Shown one piece after another: positions 1-10,837 of a stretch of DNA of 64,000 nucleotides. The translations under genes and the position numbers were made by a program. Each line of letters begins with the position of its first letter. Position 1 is the stretch's first letter. The stretch covers positions 1-64,000 of the forward strand of contig WHVA01000393.1 in assembly GCA_015179125.1 (NCBI GenBank), in the 5' to 3' direction. The notes below the pieces were generated by a model. The model worked only from the letters and a program-made list of their open reading frames with translations, was not told where the DNA came from and did not search any database. This DNA comes from Gautieria morchelliformis (Eukaryota > Basidiomycota > Agaricomycetes > Gomphales > Gomphaceae).

Positions 1-509
1 CTATTGTACTTACTCGCCTTGTTCTTTGCCATTTTACTTACCCTACCCTGCACCCCCCTTGTCATCCCATTGTTCCGCATTAGTTACTTGCCCCGTATGT
101 CTATCTGATTCCTGCACTCTCCAGAATTTGCTTAGTACCATACCATTACCTGTTGCTTCAGCTCTTTGTATAAACCCCCCTCATGTATGTCTCCGTTCCT
201 GCAATCAGATAATCAACTTCGATATGTGATTCCCTTCGCACTGTCTCCTGTTCTTAGCACAGTGAGTTTTGCTAGTCTTGTCTCCTTCCGCTCTCAACCC
301 TCTGTCCTCCGCCTCTTCCACCTCTTCCGACCTTTGTTCTCCAACCCTCAACCCTCGACTCTCAGTACTCTGTTCCTGACTTCTGCCTTCTCCGATATCC
401 GCAAGTCAATCCCGAAATACTTAGGACGGTAGTTCATCAGGGGCGCAACACATAAGTTGAAGCCGTTGTCCTTTCCAGTTCCGACCTCTGGGAATTCCAA
501 TACGTAACA
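1..509 (-). repeat. LTR, family A, copy 1 (cut by window start)
   Basis: This stretch is the reverse complement of the solo LTRs at 3839-4498 and 19189-19915. Its LTR 5' end is at 509, where the minus strand starts TGTTACGTATTGG. The other end lies outside the window, so neither a target-site duplication nor the choice between solo LTR and full element can be tested. Short open frames here are by-products of the repeat. Confidence 0.85.
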
Positions 510-519
510 AACAATTAGA

Positions 520-620
520 CCCACATTCCCCTTGTTCTTTTGCCTATTGATTGTTCTTAGTTCTACCCGGCACCCCCTTGTAGTTCCTCTTGTTTGGTAT
601 TAGTTACTTACTCCATTTAT
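520..620 (-). repeat. Fragment of a second family A LTR
   Basis: The sequence from about 520 to 620 again matches the middle of the family A LTR in minus orientation (the ACCCCCTTGT and ATTAGTTACTTAC blocks). It directly abuts copy 1, so copy 1 was probably inserted into or beside an older, decayed copy. Boundaries are approximate. Confidence 0.6.
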
Positions 621-655
621 CCTAGTTACTTTTGCTTGCACTGGAATTGCTTACC

Positions 656-1080
656 ACGCATAACATGCGTGTCCCCAAGCATAGCGTGTATGTCCCCATG
701 CATAGCATGCTTGTCCCCACGCATAACATGCGTGTCTCCACGCATAGCATGTGTGTCCCCATGCATAGCCTGTCTGTCCCCAAGGATAGTGTGTCCCCAC
801 ATGTGGCATGCATGTCCCCAAGCATAGGGTGCATGTCCCCATGCATAAAATGTGTGTCTCCAAGCATAACATGTGTGTCACCATGCATAGCATGCATGTC
901 CCCAAGCATAGCGTGTGTGTCCCCATGCATAACATGTGTCTCCACACATAGCATGCATGTCCCCAAGCATAGCGTGCATGTCTCCACACATAACATGCAT
1001 GTCTCCACGCAGAACATGCGTGTCCCCATGCATAGTGTGTGTAGCATGCCCCTCAAGTATAGCATGTGTAGCATATCCCC
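656..1080. repeat. 21-bp minisatellite, about 19 units
   Basis: Tandem units of about 21 bp follow the pattern ATGCATAGCATGCATGTCCCC with alternating AAGCATAGCGTG variants. Units are regular from about 656 to 1040 and degenerate towards 1080. Because 21 is a multiple of three and the unit has no stop, long open frames appear on both strands (about 632-1096 plus, 622-1101 minus). These are not genes. The unit is rich in the self-complementary words ATGCAT and GCATGC. Confidence 0.9.
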
Positions 1081-1104
1081 AAGGGCCTCAAAGTGAAGCA
1101 AGCA

Positions 1105-1475
1105 GAGGCTGTTACTACTTATTAACTTTTAGCAAACTCAGGGACATGTATCAATATCTATTTTGTGACATATACAGACATAAATAAAATAGTCAAGGAA
1201 ACCATATTTAAGCAGCTGCTGTCATTAATTTTTAGCAAAGTCAGGATTATCTATTTTGTGAAAAAATGTCAAGAAAATGTCCAGTACATGTAAGCTGAAG
1301 CTGTTATTAATTTTAGCAAAGTTAGGACTATCTATTTTTCGAAAAATGTCAAAAAAATGCACTGTACATTTAACCTGGAGCTGTTGTCAATCTTCACAAA
1401 GTCAGGATAATTTATTGATATCTATCTGCGAAAAAATGTCAAAAAAGTACAGTACATTGAAGCAGAAGCTGTGAT
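1105..1475. repeat. Degenerate tandem repeat, about 90-bp unit
   Basis: A block with the order GAAGCTGTTATTAATTTTAGC, then AAAGTCAGGATTATCTATTTT, then GAAAAAATGTCAA recurs about every 80-100 bp, four times or so, each time more diverged. A weaker copy lies near 1630-1720. AT-rich and non-coding. Confidence 0.65.
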
Positions 1476-2095
1476 TAATGCCCAGCCAAAGCCAGAGAAG
1501 CCCAGAGACTGACAGAGAAACCCAGAGCCCAGCCAAAGCCATAGTAAGCCAGCCACCAGTATAGCCAGAGAGGAGTGGCTGGTAAGCAGCTTTACAGTAA
1601 ATAAAACAATAAAACAAACCACATTTAAATGTAGAACATATTGTCATTAATTTTAGAGGAAACTTATTGATGTCTATTTTCGAAAAAAACCCAAAAAATA
1701 TTGATATTAAAACAATTTTTTTCAGCAGTCTTGGGATGTTATTTAAATCTAATTTCGAAAAAAATCACAAAAATATAATGCACATGTGACAATACTATAT
1801 GATGAAAAAACAAAAGGAACCAATAAAATTACCAACACAAATAAAATAAAATACATGGCAATGCATTAACAAAAAGATATTACCTACCAATAGATAGCCA
1901 GCCAGCCAAAGCAATAGCCAGCCAGCCAGCTAGAGGAGGTGACAGCAGACAGAGCTGACAGCAGACAGCACCCAGAGCAGACAGAGCACAGAGCAGACAG
2001 CGGACAGAGCACAGAGCAGACAGCACAGAGCACAGAGCACAGAGCACAGAGCACAGAGCAGACAGAGCACATAGCAGACAGCAGACAGAGGAATC
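1476..2095. repeat. Simple-sequence tract (CAGCCAGC and CAGAGCACAGA types)
   Basis: CCAGCCA-rich sequence occurs at about 1480-1580 and 1895-1935. A CAGAGCACAGAGCAGACA microsatellite runs from about 1945 to 2090. The AT-rich stretch between them (1620-1890) holds only a diverged copy of the upstream 90-bp unit. I see no gene here; the cysteine-rich minus frames across the microsatellite are an artefact. Confidence 0.7.
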
Positions 2096-2203
2096 GCCGG
2101 TTGGGCAGGTTCCTGGCATTATGTCCTTACCGTTCGGCCTTTATACCGTGCGCGCGTGTCGTGCACGGACCACACTCGCGTATGCGCGCTCTGGTCGCGA
2201 ACG

Positions 2204-2345
2204 GGTCACGTGACCGCTGCGCAGCGTTCTATGCTCGCGGCTGCGCCGCTCGCCGCTGACCTAATTTGGAACGCAAACGGTCACGTGACCATGCTGCGCA
2301 GCGTTCTTGGCTCGCGGCTGCGCCGCTCGCATGCCGCTGACAAAT
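2204..2345. repeat. 75-bp direct repeat with CACGTG palindromes
   Basis: Two copies lie 75 bp apart (about 2204-2263 and 2279-2341). Each starts with the perfect 12-bp palindrome GGTCACGTGACC (2204-2215, 2279-2290), followed by the palindrome GCTGCGCAGC and a CTCGCGGCTGCGCCGCTCGC block. The segment from 2130 to 2350 is GC- and CpG-rich inside AT-rich surroundings. It could be a regulatory or subterminal repeat of a lost mobile element. No coding function is supported. Confidence 0.7.
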
Positions 2346-2537
2346 TGATGACCTAAAACCTGACATAAGCTCGACGCCCACAACCCACCGAGCAGTTTTC
2401 ATATAGTGTAATATTTTTATGCCCATGTTCCCGGTTCTTGGGCCGCATCGAAGTCATTTGATTGTAGACGTGTGTGGGTCCAGCCCCCCACCTCGCCTGC
2501 TCAACACTCGACGTGCTTCGCAAGGAAGCTAGAGGGA

Positions 2538-2612
2538 CCTTACATAAGACCATCTATGGGAGCTCAAGCTGGTCCTTGTCGCCACCGGCCTTGGCGTGCA
2601 TTTTATGTAAGG
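2538..2612. repeat. 10-bp inverted repeat pair
   Basis: CCTTACATAA at 2538-2547 is matched by its exact reverse complement TTATGTAAGG at 2603-2612, 55 bp apart. It could form a hairpin or be the ends of a tiny mobile remnant. No flanking duplication was found. Confidence 0.4.
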
Positions 2613-3299
2613 GCCTATGCTCATATCCCGATCCATCAATGATTCACGACTAAAGGCAGGCAATGCTGGCAGGAATTGGAACAGGAATAGGAGTGGTAAC
2701 AGGTATAGCAGGCACTGGAGTTCCCACAGGTGGGAGAGCTAGCCGCAGCATAAGGTGATTCTTCTTGGGTGTCTTCAGAGATTTGTGGCTTTTTTGCAGG
2801 TCGTTTGTCTTCCTTGTCTTCCATCAGCTCGGGTTCAGTTCTCCGGACTAAGGAGTTCCACTGATTGTTCCAAATTCTTAAAATCTCTTGGTTGTACTTT
2901 GTCTGCTGTTCTTGGATGTTGTATCGGTGAGACTTGGGTCGATTCTCAGCATCAGCTACATGACGATGAGTGACCAAGTCCAGGACAAGCCAAATCGACA
3001 ATTTTCATGACCGAATTTTCCATGCTCCAGGAACCATCCAAACCAGCCATTTTCAACAGAAATAGAGTGTTCTAGGTTAGTTGAGTCGAATTGCACAAGC
3101 CGTTTTTCAATAAATGTTTGTTTATGTTTTTCATTGCTCAAAATTTGGCCAAACCCCACAAATAATAGCTAAAAATAAGGAAATTTTGCCATACAACTGC
3201 AAACTGATATTGGGATGGCAGTTAGAATTATTTTCTCATAATTGTTTGACCTCCAGTTTATGTAATACCTAATTTTAACTCTGCTCAGATGCCCCACAA
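2613..3299. other. No gene recognised; one 121-codon minus frame
   Basis: A minus-strand open frame of 121 codons covers 2636-3001. It is rich in Lys, Glu and Gln in the middle and Ser, Cys and Tyr towards the end. I do not recognise it, codon use gives no clear signal, and the surroundings are transposon debris, so it may be a remnant of an element protein. The rest is AT-rich sequence with nothing I can support. Confidence 0.3.
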
Positions 3300-3838
3300 A
3301 GAAGAGGAAAAACACTACTGGACTCCATAAAGGCCACTCAGGCTCTTTGAACTCTGCCAGTGACCTCAAAAGATCCCATTCTCAAGCAAATCACAAGGCC
3401 GCTTGATCCACATTCCAATTGGATCAATGAAGCAGATGGCTGCCTCATACTCAGTGATCAATCTGGGAAAATTATCCGCAATGCCAGGAAGATCATTTAC
3501 CCAGGCTCAAATGGCGACACTTGGTGGGATTGTGAACAACTCCTTGCACAAGTGTGAGAAGTCATTGACATATTTAATATGGCCCATCCCAATTGTCAGG
3601 CTCTGTTTATTTTTGATCAGTCATCTGCACATGGATCTTTACCTCCTAACGCATTGTGAGCTTTTGACATGAACAAATCAGATGGGGGCAAGCAGCGGAA
3701 ACAATGCAACATTGTTATCCCACAATCTAACCGATTCTCTGCCTTTCGCGTTCAGTTCCAGAAGATGACAACAGACTCAGGTCAGTCAAAAGGCATGAAG
3801 TCTGTTCTTGAGAATGGGGCTTTGATGTTAGCCAGCTG

Positions 3839-4498
3839 TGCTACGTATTGGAAATCCCGGAGATCGGAACTAGAAAGGACAACGGCTTCAACTTATATGT
3901 TGCGCCCCTGATGAACTATCGTCCTAAGTATTTCAGATCTGACTTCCCAATGTCGGAGAAGGCGGAAGTCAGGAAGGGAATGCTGAGGGTCGGAGGTCGG
4001 AGGACAGAGGACCAAAGGCAGAGAGAGACAGAGCTTGCAAGACTCGCTGTACTAAGAACAGGAGATAGTGCAAAGGGATTCACATATCGAAGTCGATTAC
4101 CTGATTGCAGAAATGGAGACATACATGTGGGGGTTTTATACAAAGAGCTGAAGCAACAAGTAATAGTGTAGTACTAAGCAAATTCCGGAGGGAGCGGGAA
4201 TCGGATAGATATACAGGGTAAGTAACTAATGTGAAACAAGGGGCTGACAAGGGGGTGCAGGATAGAGTAAGAACAATGGCAAAAGAACAAAGGTGTGTAA
4301 GTACAATGGGCATCGGAACAAATGGAAATACGGAAATGGTATCTTGCTGTGTTTAGGGTCGAGTATGGAGGCCAGTGAGTGGAGGTGACCAGGGGTACTG
4401 AAGAACAAGGGGTCGAGGTTGTGGGTTGTGGATGTTGTGGAATAGAGTCGGAGGTGCTGCAGAGGTGGCGGAGATGGTTGAGCGGAACGGTCGTAACA
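3839..4498 (+). repeat. Solo LTR, family A, copy 2, TSD AGCTG
   Basis: The 660-bp LTR begins TGCTACG and ends GTAACA, and is flanked by a perfect 5-bp duplication AGCTG (3834-3838 and 4499-4503). No internal retrotransposon sequence remains, so it is a solo LTR left by recombination. It lies inside the DDE transposase remnant, whose reading resumes directly after it. Confidence 0.92.
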
Positions 4499-4631
4499 AG
4501 CTGTGAGCTAAGTGCTTGCCAGTGTGTCCAATTGAGAGCCAAAACTGTTGCATGGCCTGACAGCTCTCTCAACAAGAAGATTTTTAATCAAATCTCTATG
4601 CTTGAGACTCTCATCCTTGAAGCTGAGCATC

Positions 4632-5088
4632 TGTTAAGACTGTATGTTGTACTGAGACTTGGCTCTAAATGAGAGCCAAGCCAAGGCTCAGAACTGAGGG
4701 CTTGGCTTCAACTTCATAGGTTGTGCCCACCAGTGTTCCACCCTAATTTCAGGAACAGGGTTTTGGCTATAAGCCAAGGATCAGATTCAATATCAGACAG
4801 GAGAGCTTAGTGTATGAGGAGCTAAGTCAATATCTGAACTGAGGAACTAGCATACAGGATTGTGGGGTTTATATAGTAAAGCAGGACTCAGGGTCAGGGG
4901 CACCAATGACCGGAACTGGTGGACAAGGGGAACAAAGGGACGAGTATACAGGGAACTAGCTAAGAACAGGAATCAGGGGTAATGGACAAGTATAAAGGGA
5001 AACTAAGGAAAGCCAAGTTAACCCAAGGTTTCCCAAGTGAGTACGAAAGCCAAGGCTTTGGAACCAGACTCAGGAACAGATCGTAACT
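4632..5088 (+). repeat. Solo LTR, family B, TSD GCATC
   Basis: This 457-bp insertion starts TGTTAAG and ends CGTAACT. It is flanked by GCATC on both sides (4627-4631 and 5089-5093). The ends are nearly inverted (TGTTA against TAACT, one mismatch). Removing it rejoins the transposase words GAGCATC and CIFLP. A TATA-like TTATATAG sits near 4870. It is unrelated to the family A LTR in sequence. Confidence 0.82.
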
Positions 5089-5145
5089 GCATCTTTGCAT
5101 CTTCTTACCCAAATCTTAACCCTATTGAAATGGTATGTCCTTCAA

Positions 5146-5642
5146 TTTCTGACTCCTGGGTGATTGCTCAATATTGTACAGTACTAGGGCTGGGTCAAAT
5201 AGGGCTCACAAACTAGGAGAGGAGGAATGAGCACATTCTTGGGACTGAGAAACATCTGAACCACACTCCATATACTCTCTTGCCACCACTGCCACAAAAT
5301 TTCTTGGACGTCGCCATGATTGACCGTCACCACTAGGAGGGGAAATGCTGGCACAACCTTGCGAATGTAGGGCCAATGTAACTGGACTCACGTTCAAAGC
5401 CACGTTATCCACAACGATGCTCAGGTTACCTTGACCATTAACCTCCTTCAATGCACTGTATATGTAAATGGCTGTGTTAAGATTAGGATAAAAAACTTTC
5501 TCACGCTAACCACCACACCAAAATTATACAAAATGCTCTCCTCTACACATCTACTATCTATAACTGAGTATAAAGCATCGCTAGCGCACCACAGCGACAG
5601 CCCATACATACTCGCCACAAAAAAGGGCCCATGCCATCCAGC
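5146..5642. other. No gene recognised; probable LINE 5' leader
   Basis: No coding sequence is supported. The last 100-150 bp before the LINE ORF1 start at 5643 probably belong to the LINE 5' untranslated region, but the element start cannot be fixed without a second copy. A minus frame at 5206-5451 resembles nothing I know. Confidence 0.3.
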
Positions 5643-7821
5643 ATGGACCCCCCACCAACCACGGCCTCACAACCCCGCACACGTGCCAGCAACCAGCAAC
5701 CAGCCAACAAAACCAGATCAGAACTTCTCTCAGACCCCTACGCAGCCGTTCGCACCAGGGAAGCCGCACGCACCTTCCTGGATAAGAACAGGTATTTCGC
5801 GAGAGACGAGCCTTTGACAGCAGAGATGCTCAGTCACGTGCTTTTATCGATGGTGCATAGCTCCATGGGCAAAACGCTGCAAGAGGGTGCTCGGGCAATC
5901 GCCATTATGATGGTGGAAGAGGCAGCAAAGGCACTGGGAGAGACGGTCGCGAAGCACATAGAGGAGAGGATGAAGACGGTCTTAGACAAGGTCGAGGATG
6001 CGACGGAAGTCGCAAGGAATCTGATCAGGCCGTGCAGGTGGCGTCGCAAGGCTTTTCCAGGTGGATGGAAGAAGCGCAGGGTGGACGAGGCGAAGCAGGC
6101 GGAGGGAGAGGACAGGGGTCAGACAGGGTGACATATGCAGCAGCGCTAAGAGGTAACATACCACTTTCACACCCAACTAACCTTGTCAGAGTGTGAGCCA
6201 GGGAGTGCCAGATCCTGATAGACAATGACCCAAGGGCATGTTGGGTGCATTGATGCTCCTGCACCAAAATCAAGCATAATATATCCAATTTGTTGTGTGC
6301 TTTCTCAATTTCTTCTCATGTTGTTCTTGTATCATGCACCCATTTCTCTGGTTATTTTCGAAATTTTCCACTCACTCCCTATCTCTCCATTTCATCTTGT
6401 TATTCCTACTTTCACAAGCGGCTGCACCCAGCGGAGTCTGAAATGACTTCGCGACGCGCGAGCTCTTGGGCACTAAAGGGCCGGATAGTAGTACATGCGC
6501 AGTGAAACAGTTTCCCCCTCTCTCAGTGACAACTAAATTCACTGAGAGAGGCAAGTAAATTAGTCTAGCATTCTTTCGATTTATTAACCTAGAAATCCTC
6601 TGTAGTGAATTGTTTTCTAGGTAGTGTATAATATATTTACAGTGACAACTAAATTCACTGAGAGAGTGAATTGTTTTCTAGTCTATTCTTTTGAGCAAGA
6701 AGTCCATTCCTACTGCCTATAATTCCTGTCCTCTACAGGGCAGAGAAGAATGCTTTTGACAGTCTCACGGAGCAGGAGTTAGTGGCCAAAGCTAACGAAG
6801 CCATGGAGCAACTCGAGCTGCCGGAAGAGGCCAGAGAAGTGGTCTTCTTAGGAGTGAAGAAGCTCGCAAACGGAGGGACTGTCTTCGATCTCACCGCGCC
6901 CGCTGCAGTGAGGTGGATACAGGCCAACAAGGGGGCCTTCCTGGAGAAGTACAGTGGAACGGCCATGATAAAATACAGGGCAATGACCGTGATCGTTGAA
7001 TACGTACCAATCAGTCACTCGCCGGAAACTCTCATGGAGATGAGGAAAATAGAAAGGGATTCAAGGCTTCCAAGCGGCACCCTTTTATCGACGCATTGGA
7101 TAAAGCCGGTGCATAGACGGACAGCCAGACAAAAAACCGCCCATCTCATAGCAAAATTCACCACGACAGCAGCCGCAAATCAATGCATAAGAGAAGGCAT
7201 GATCATAGCAGGGAAACGCACCTGGGCCAGGAGGATGAAAAGAGAACAGCGATGCTGCCTGAAGTGCCAAAGGTATAATGCCAGGCACATGGTGGCGGAA
7301 TGCCCCAGCCCTAGCAGATGCGGGACATGCGGCAAAGAGCACAGGACCGCAGAGTGTGAAGAAACCGATCCAGACAAATTCTGCTGCGTCAACTGCGACG
7401 TACACAGCCACATGTCGTGGGACAGGACTTGTCCTAGCTTCAAAGCTGCGTGCCTGACAGTAGAAAAGAACGACCCAGAGCACAGGTACAAATTTTTTCC
7501 AAACGACGACCCATGGACCTGGGAACAGCAGGGAACTGAGAGTGAAGGGGCCGACACAGCAGCCCCACCCATGCCAACAAATGCACAGGAAGCCGTGAGG
7601 CAGCCAACCCCACTGGACCTATGACTGATATTCCATGCATCTGCAGTCGGGGACGAGGCAGAAGCAGGGGGAGAGGAGAAAACCCGTCGCTGGGGCACAG
7701 GGACCGAGGATGGTCCAGCCAAGACACAAGGCAACGCAGGCTAGACGAGTTCGGCATAGGCGCCAGTCAGGCAGAAGACCAACAGGAGGATGAGGACGGC
7801 CAAAGCCCATACTGTGGATAA
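5643..7821 (+). pseudogene. LINE ORF1, Gag-like zinc-knuckle protein (broken)
   Basis: ORF1 starts at ATG 5643. The N-terminal part (5643 to about 6015) carries a helical region around SMGKTLQEGARAIAIMMVEEA. A one-base loss in an A run near 6018 shifts the frame, and a TGA follows at about 6194. After the solo LTR (6239-6737) reading resumes at about 6743 with KNAFDSLTEQELVAKANEAM. The C-terminal part has three cysteine-rich RNA-binding knuckles: CLKCQRYNARHMVAEC, CGTCGKEHRTAEC and CCVNCDVHSHMSWDRTC (about 7256-7435). The main frame ends at TGA 7622. An Arg/Gly-rich segment in another frame, 7621-7821, looks like the shifted tail. In this family the protein binds the element RNA in the retrotransposition particle. 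Confidence 0.8.
6239..6737 (+). repeat. Solo LTR, family C, TSD GGGCA
   Basis: This 499-bp insertion starts TGTTGGG and ends CTCTACA. It has a perfect 5-bp duplication GGGCA (6234-6238 and 6738-6742). It splits LINE ORF1 between the codons for NDPRA and EKNAF, and removing it restores the reading. Inside it, CAGTGACAACTAAATTCACT occurs twice (about 6526 and 6641) and GTGAATTGTTTTCTAG twice (about 6605 and 6667). A TATA-like run GTATAATATATTT lies near 6628. Confidence 0.9.
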
Positions 7822-10391
7822 ACAGCGGAACTCACGAGGGGAAAACTTTGTGGATCAGACAACAGAACACAAACAAGTCCCTCGTTGCAGTCACAGACTT
7901 ACTGACGAAGTGTCCGCCTGACAGGTACAACATAATTGCCATACAAGAGCCATATATCGATTTTTAGGAAACGCACGTGCATCACCATACTGGCATGCAA
8001 TATACCTGAAGTCGCACTACCAGGACAAGGGTAAGCACACTAGGGCGACCATGCTAATCAACAAGAGCATCGCCACCAGCGCGTGGACCGCAATCAACGT
8101 TGGATCACCAGATGTTACAGCGGTAAAGCTGAGCACAGACACGGGGTACTCTTCATTTATAATGTATATTGCGACTGCACTAACTCCGACAGCGTGCGCG
8201 ACCTGCAAAAACACATGCAGGATCAGGCGAAAGAGGAACGAGCACAGCAGGGAAACATCGAAGGGGTCATTTGGCTCGGCGACTTCAACCGACATCACCC
8301 CCTATGGGATGAGGAGGGCAACTTGCACCTTTTCACCCGAAGCAACCTTGATGCGGCCCAACAGCTACTTGAAGTGACCACAGAGCACGACCTACAAATG
8401 GTGCTCACCAGAGGCATGCCCACTTTGAGGGCCTCATCTACAGGGAACCACACCAGAACCAATAACGTTTTCATGTCCACCACATTACTCGAGAGGCTGA
8501 CCGCATGTTTGACAGTCCCAGAAGACATGCTGGCAAGAAGTGACCACTTCCCGATAGACACGACGATCGATGTAGCTGTCATGACTGCCGCCTATCTCCC
8601 AAAAGCTAACTACAGAGATGTGGACTGGAAGGCCTTCAACGAAAGCCTGAAAGAGCGCTTACAGAACAATATCGCCGACCCAACACCAACTGATCGGCAC
8701 ACTTTTCAGCACCACCTCCAGAAGTTAACTGCCGCAATACTGGAAATGGCAGAGGAGCTAGTGCCTAAGACTAAGCCTTCTCCTTATATGAAAAGATGGT
8801 GGTCACAAGAGCTAACCAAACTCAGGGCGAACACCAGGAGAGCGGGCAGAAAAGCATACGCATGCAGGGGAGACCCACTGGACAGAGTGCACAAGGATTA
8901 CAGAACCGCCCGGAACTGCTATGCTGACGCCATAGAGAGCAACAAGAGGCAGCATTGGGATGCTTTCCTGGAGGAAATAGATGAGAAGACAGTTTGGACG
9001 GCACACAGATATGCCTCAGCAGATGCAACCGATGGTGGGAGAACCAGAATCCCAACCCTCACTGCGAAGCACGATGACAGCTCTAAGTGGGTAGCCGACA
9101 CCAATGAGCAAAAGGCAGAAATGCTCTTAAGCACATTTTTCCCACATCCCACAGTCACGGCAGACCACGCCCAAGCGAACCCTGACTATCCCCCGCCCGC
9201 TTTCGAATACGAGCCCATGACAGACAGCCAGATCCGGCGAGCGGTGGGCAAGCTCAACCCTTTCAAGGCACCAGGGGCAAACGGCATCCCGACCGTCATC
9301 ATAAAACAGTGCATCGATGTACTGCTACCATATATAACACCTCTATACAGGGCCACCTTCAGCCTCGACATATACCCCCAGGAATGGAGGGACTCAGTCA
9401 CAAGAGTGTTAAGAAAGCCGGGAAAGGCTGATTATACAGTACCCGGGGCATATCACCCCATAGCGCTCCTAGACACCATCAGAAAAGTGCTATCTGCCTG
9501 TGTCACAGAGGACTTGGTTAAAATGGTGGAAAAGCACCAGCTCCTTCCCAACAACCACTTTGGGAGCCGTCCTGGCAGAACGACAGACGCGGTTCACTAC
9601 ACGATGGCTGCTGCAAAGAGCGCATGGAGGCAAGGTAACGTCTTAGGGTTACTTTTCTTAGACATAAAAGGCGCTTTAACAAGCGTCATGTTGGACCAGC
9701 TAACACACAACATGCGCCGGAGAGGCGTCCCTGAGGAGTACACTAGGTGGATTCGAAGGAGGGTCGAGGGAAGCCGCACGGTTGTCAGCTTCGATGACTA
9801 CAGCACACGGGCCCTGCCAGTCGAATGGGGAATGGATCAGGGTTGCCCAGTATCTGCCATAGCCTACCTGTTCTATAATGCTGATTTTCTTGAAATAGCG
9901 CAGCGGAGAAAAGCAAAGGAAGTGTCGGTTTCGTCGACGACACTACCCTGATCGCTGAGGGGGCAGACTTTGAGGAAGTGTTCGGAAAGCTAGCAGATAT
10001 GATGACGAGGCCCAGCGGAGCCAACAAGTGGGCCCAAATGCACCAGTGCCACTTTGCCACAGAAAAGTTCGGTTTAATGGGCCTCACAAGGCGGCGGGAG
10101 AGGGACACAGACGGCCACAGGAAGTCAAAGCCGGTAACAAGGCCAGCCATACAGATAGGCACGCATCGCATAGAGCCCACTGTCACACACAAGTTCTTGG
10201 GAGTGATCATAGACCAGGAGCTGCGCTTCAGGGAGCAGGTCAACCACGCGCTCAAGAAAGGAGACAAATACATTGCACAGTACAGGAGGCTGGTAAAGCC
10301 AATGAAAGGGGTATCAGCTAAGTACATGCGAAGATACTACCTGACCATTGCAATACCGAAAATGCTATACGCAGCTGATGTCTTGCTGTAA
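7812..10391 (+). pseudogene. LINE ORF2, endonuclease and reverse transcriptase (broken, 3'-truncated)
   Basis: The frame opens near 7812 with LWINSGTHEGKTLW. The APE-type endonuclease shows IAIQEPYI (about 7940), GDFNRHHPLWD (about 8280) and the SDHFPI motif (about 8540). The reverse transcriptase follows, with FKAPGANGIP (about 9263), the polymerase motif FVDDTTL (about 9935; FVDD in place of YADD) and KFLGVIID (about 10190). Reading needs frame changes near 7964 (T run), 8146 (G run) and 9919 (GG). Each is explained by one lost base in a homopolymer. In this family the protein nicks target DNA and copies the RNA there. It ends at 10391 without the RNase H and C-terminal zinc region. Confidence 0.85.
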
Positions 10392-10837
10392 TCTGACACC
10401 AGATTTGGATTCAGTGGACCCCAAAACCCCAGAATCTGTTGAGTTTGTAATTTTCCCATGGCTTTTTGGGTTTGCCAAAATTTTGAGTCAAAAAATTGAT
10501 ATATATGTGGCTGTGTTGAGACTACAGCCCTAGTTATGGACAGAAAAAATCAGCTGAGGAGCATCTAAAGCCATCATGGCAGATTGGGAGATAGTATGGT
10601 GCTGTTTGTGCTTGCACACCCATGTTCCCATGTTGCAGCTTTCCCTGTTAGCCCTTTTTGATAAGCATTCATGAAGCATCATGGGTGATTTATGAATTGG
10701 TGAATAATTTTGGTCAGACATGCATCAAGGTAAGGCAGCACAGCTTCTTTTGCTTCAGCAAAGTTGGTATTGGCTTCCCTGTACCTGGCATGTATGACAG
10801 GAACTCTGTTCAATGGAGTCATGCACCTAATCCTAAT
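10392..10837. other. No gene recognised; between the two LINE segments
   Basis: About 450 bp of AT-rich DNA separate the end of LINE copy A from the poly-T tract that marks the 3' end of copy B. Nothing coding is supported. If A and B are one inverted element, this is the former 3' flank of the LINE. Confidence 0.4.

Larger units (their letters stand above)
3300..5145 (+). pseudogene. DDE-superfamily transposase remnant, interrupted by two LTRs
   Basis: Broken frames carry the signature words of a DDE transposase common in mushrooms: FDQSSAHGSLPPNAL and FDMNKSDGGKQRKQ (about 3615-3700), QKMTTDSG (about 3760), AKCLPVCP and NCCMA (about 4508-4555), NQISMLETLI (about 4585-4615), then CIFLP and LNPIEM (about 5090-5140). 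Read through after removing the insertions at 3839-4498 and 4632-5088, these blocks fall in family order. The copy is dead: in-frame stops near 3556 and 3656, another in the block after 4508, frameshifts near 4580, and a deletion just before the LNPIEM block. No terminal inverted repeats were identified. Naming the family more closely would need a profile search. Confidence 0.8.
5643..10391 (+). mobile_element. Non-LTR retrotransposon (LINE), 5' part, copy A
   Basis: Two successive coding regions, a zinc-knuckle ORF1 and an endonuclease plus reverse transcriptase ORF2, identify a Tad/I-type LINE as seen in basidiomycetes. The copy stops abruptly at 10391, just after the reverse transcriptase thumb (MLYAADVLL), with no RNase H and no poly-A. 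The missing C-terminal part occurs in opposite orientation at 10838-18524, so A and B may be halves of one element. A solo LTR interrupts ORF1. Four single-base frameshifts were seen, each in a short homopolymer. Confidence 0.85.

Noticed and set aside
656-1080. Array could be taken for a CRISPR
   Set aside because: Contiguous 21-bp units without unique spacers, in a eukaryotic genome.
622-1101. Long open frames on both strands, Cys/Met-rich
   Set aside because: They follow entirely from the 21-bp tandem repeat; no start context, no family.
1880-2119. Cys/Leu-rich minus frames
   Set aside because: Read from a CAGAGCA microsatellite; low complexity.
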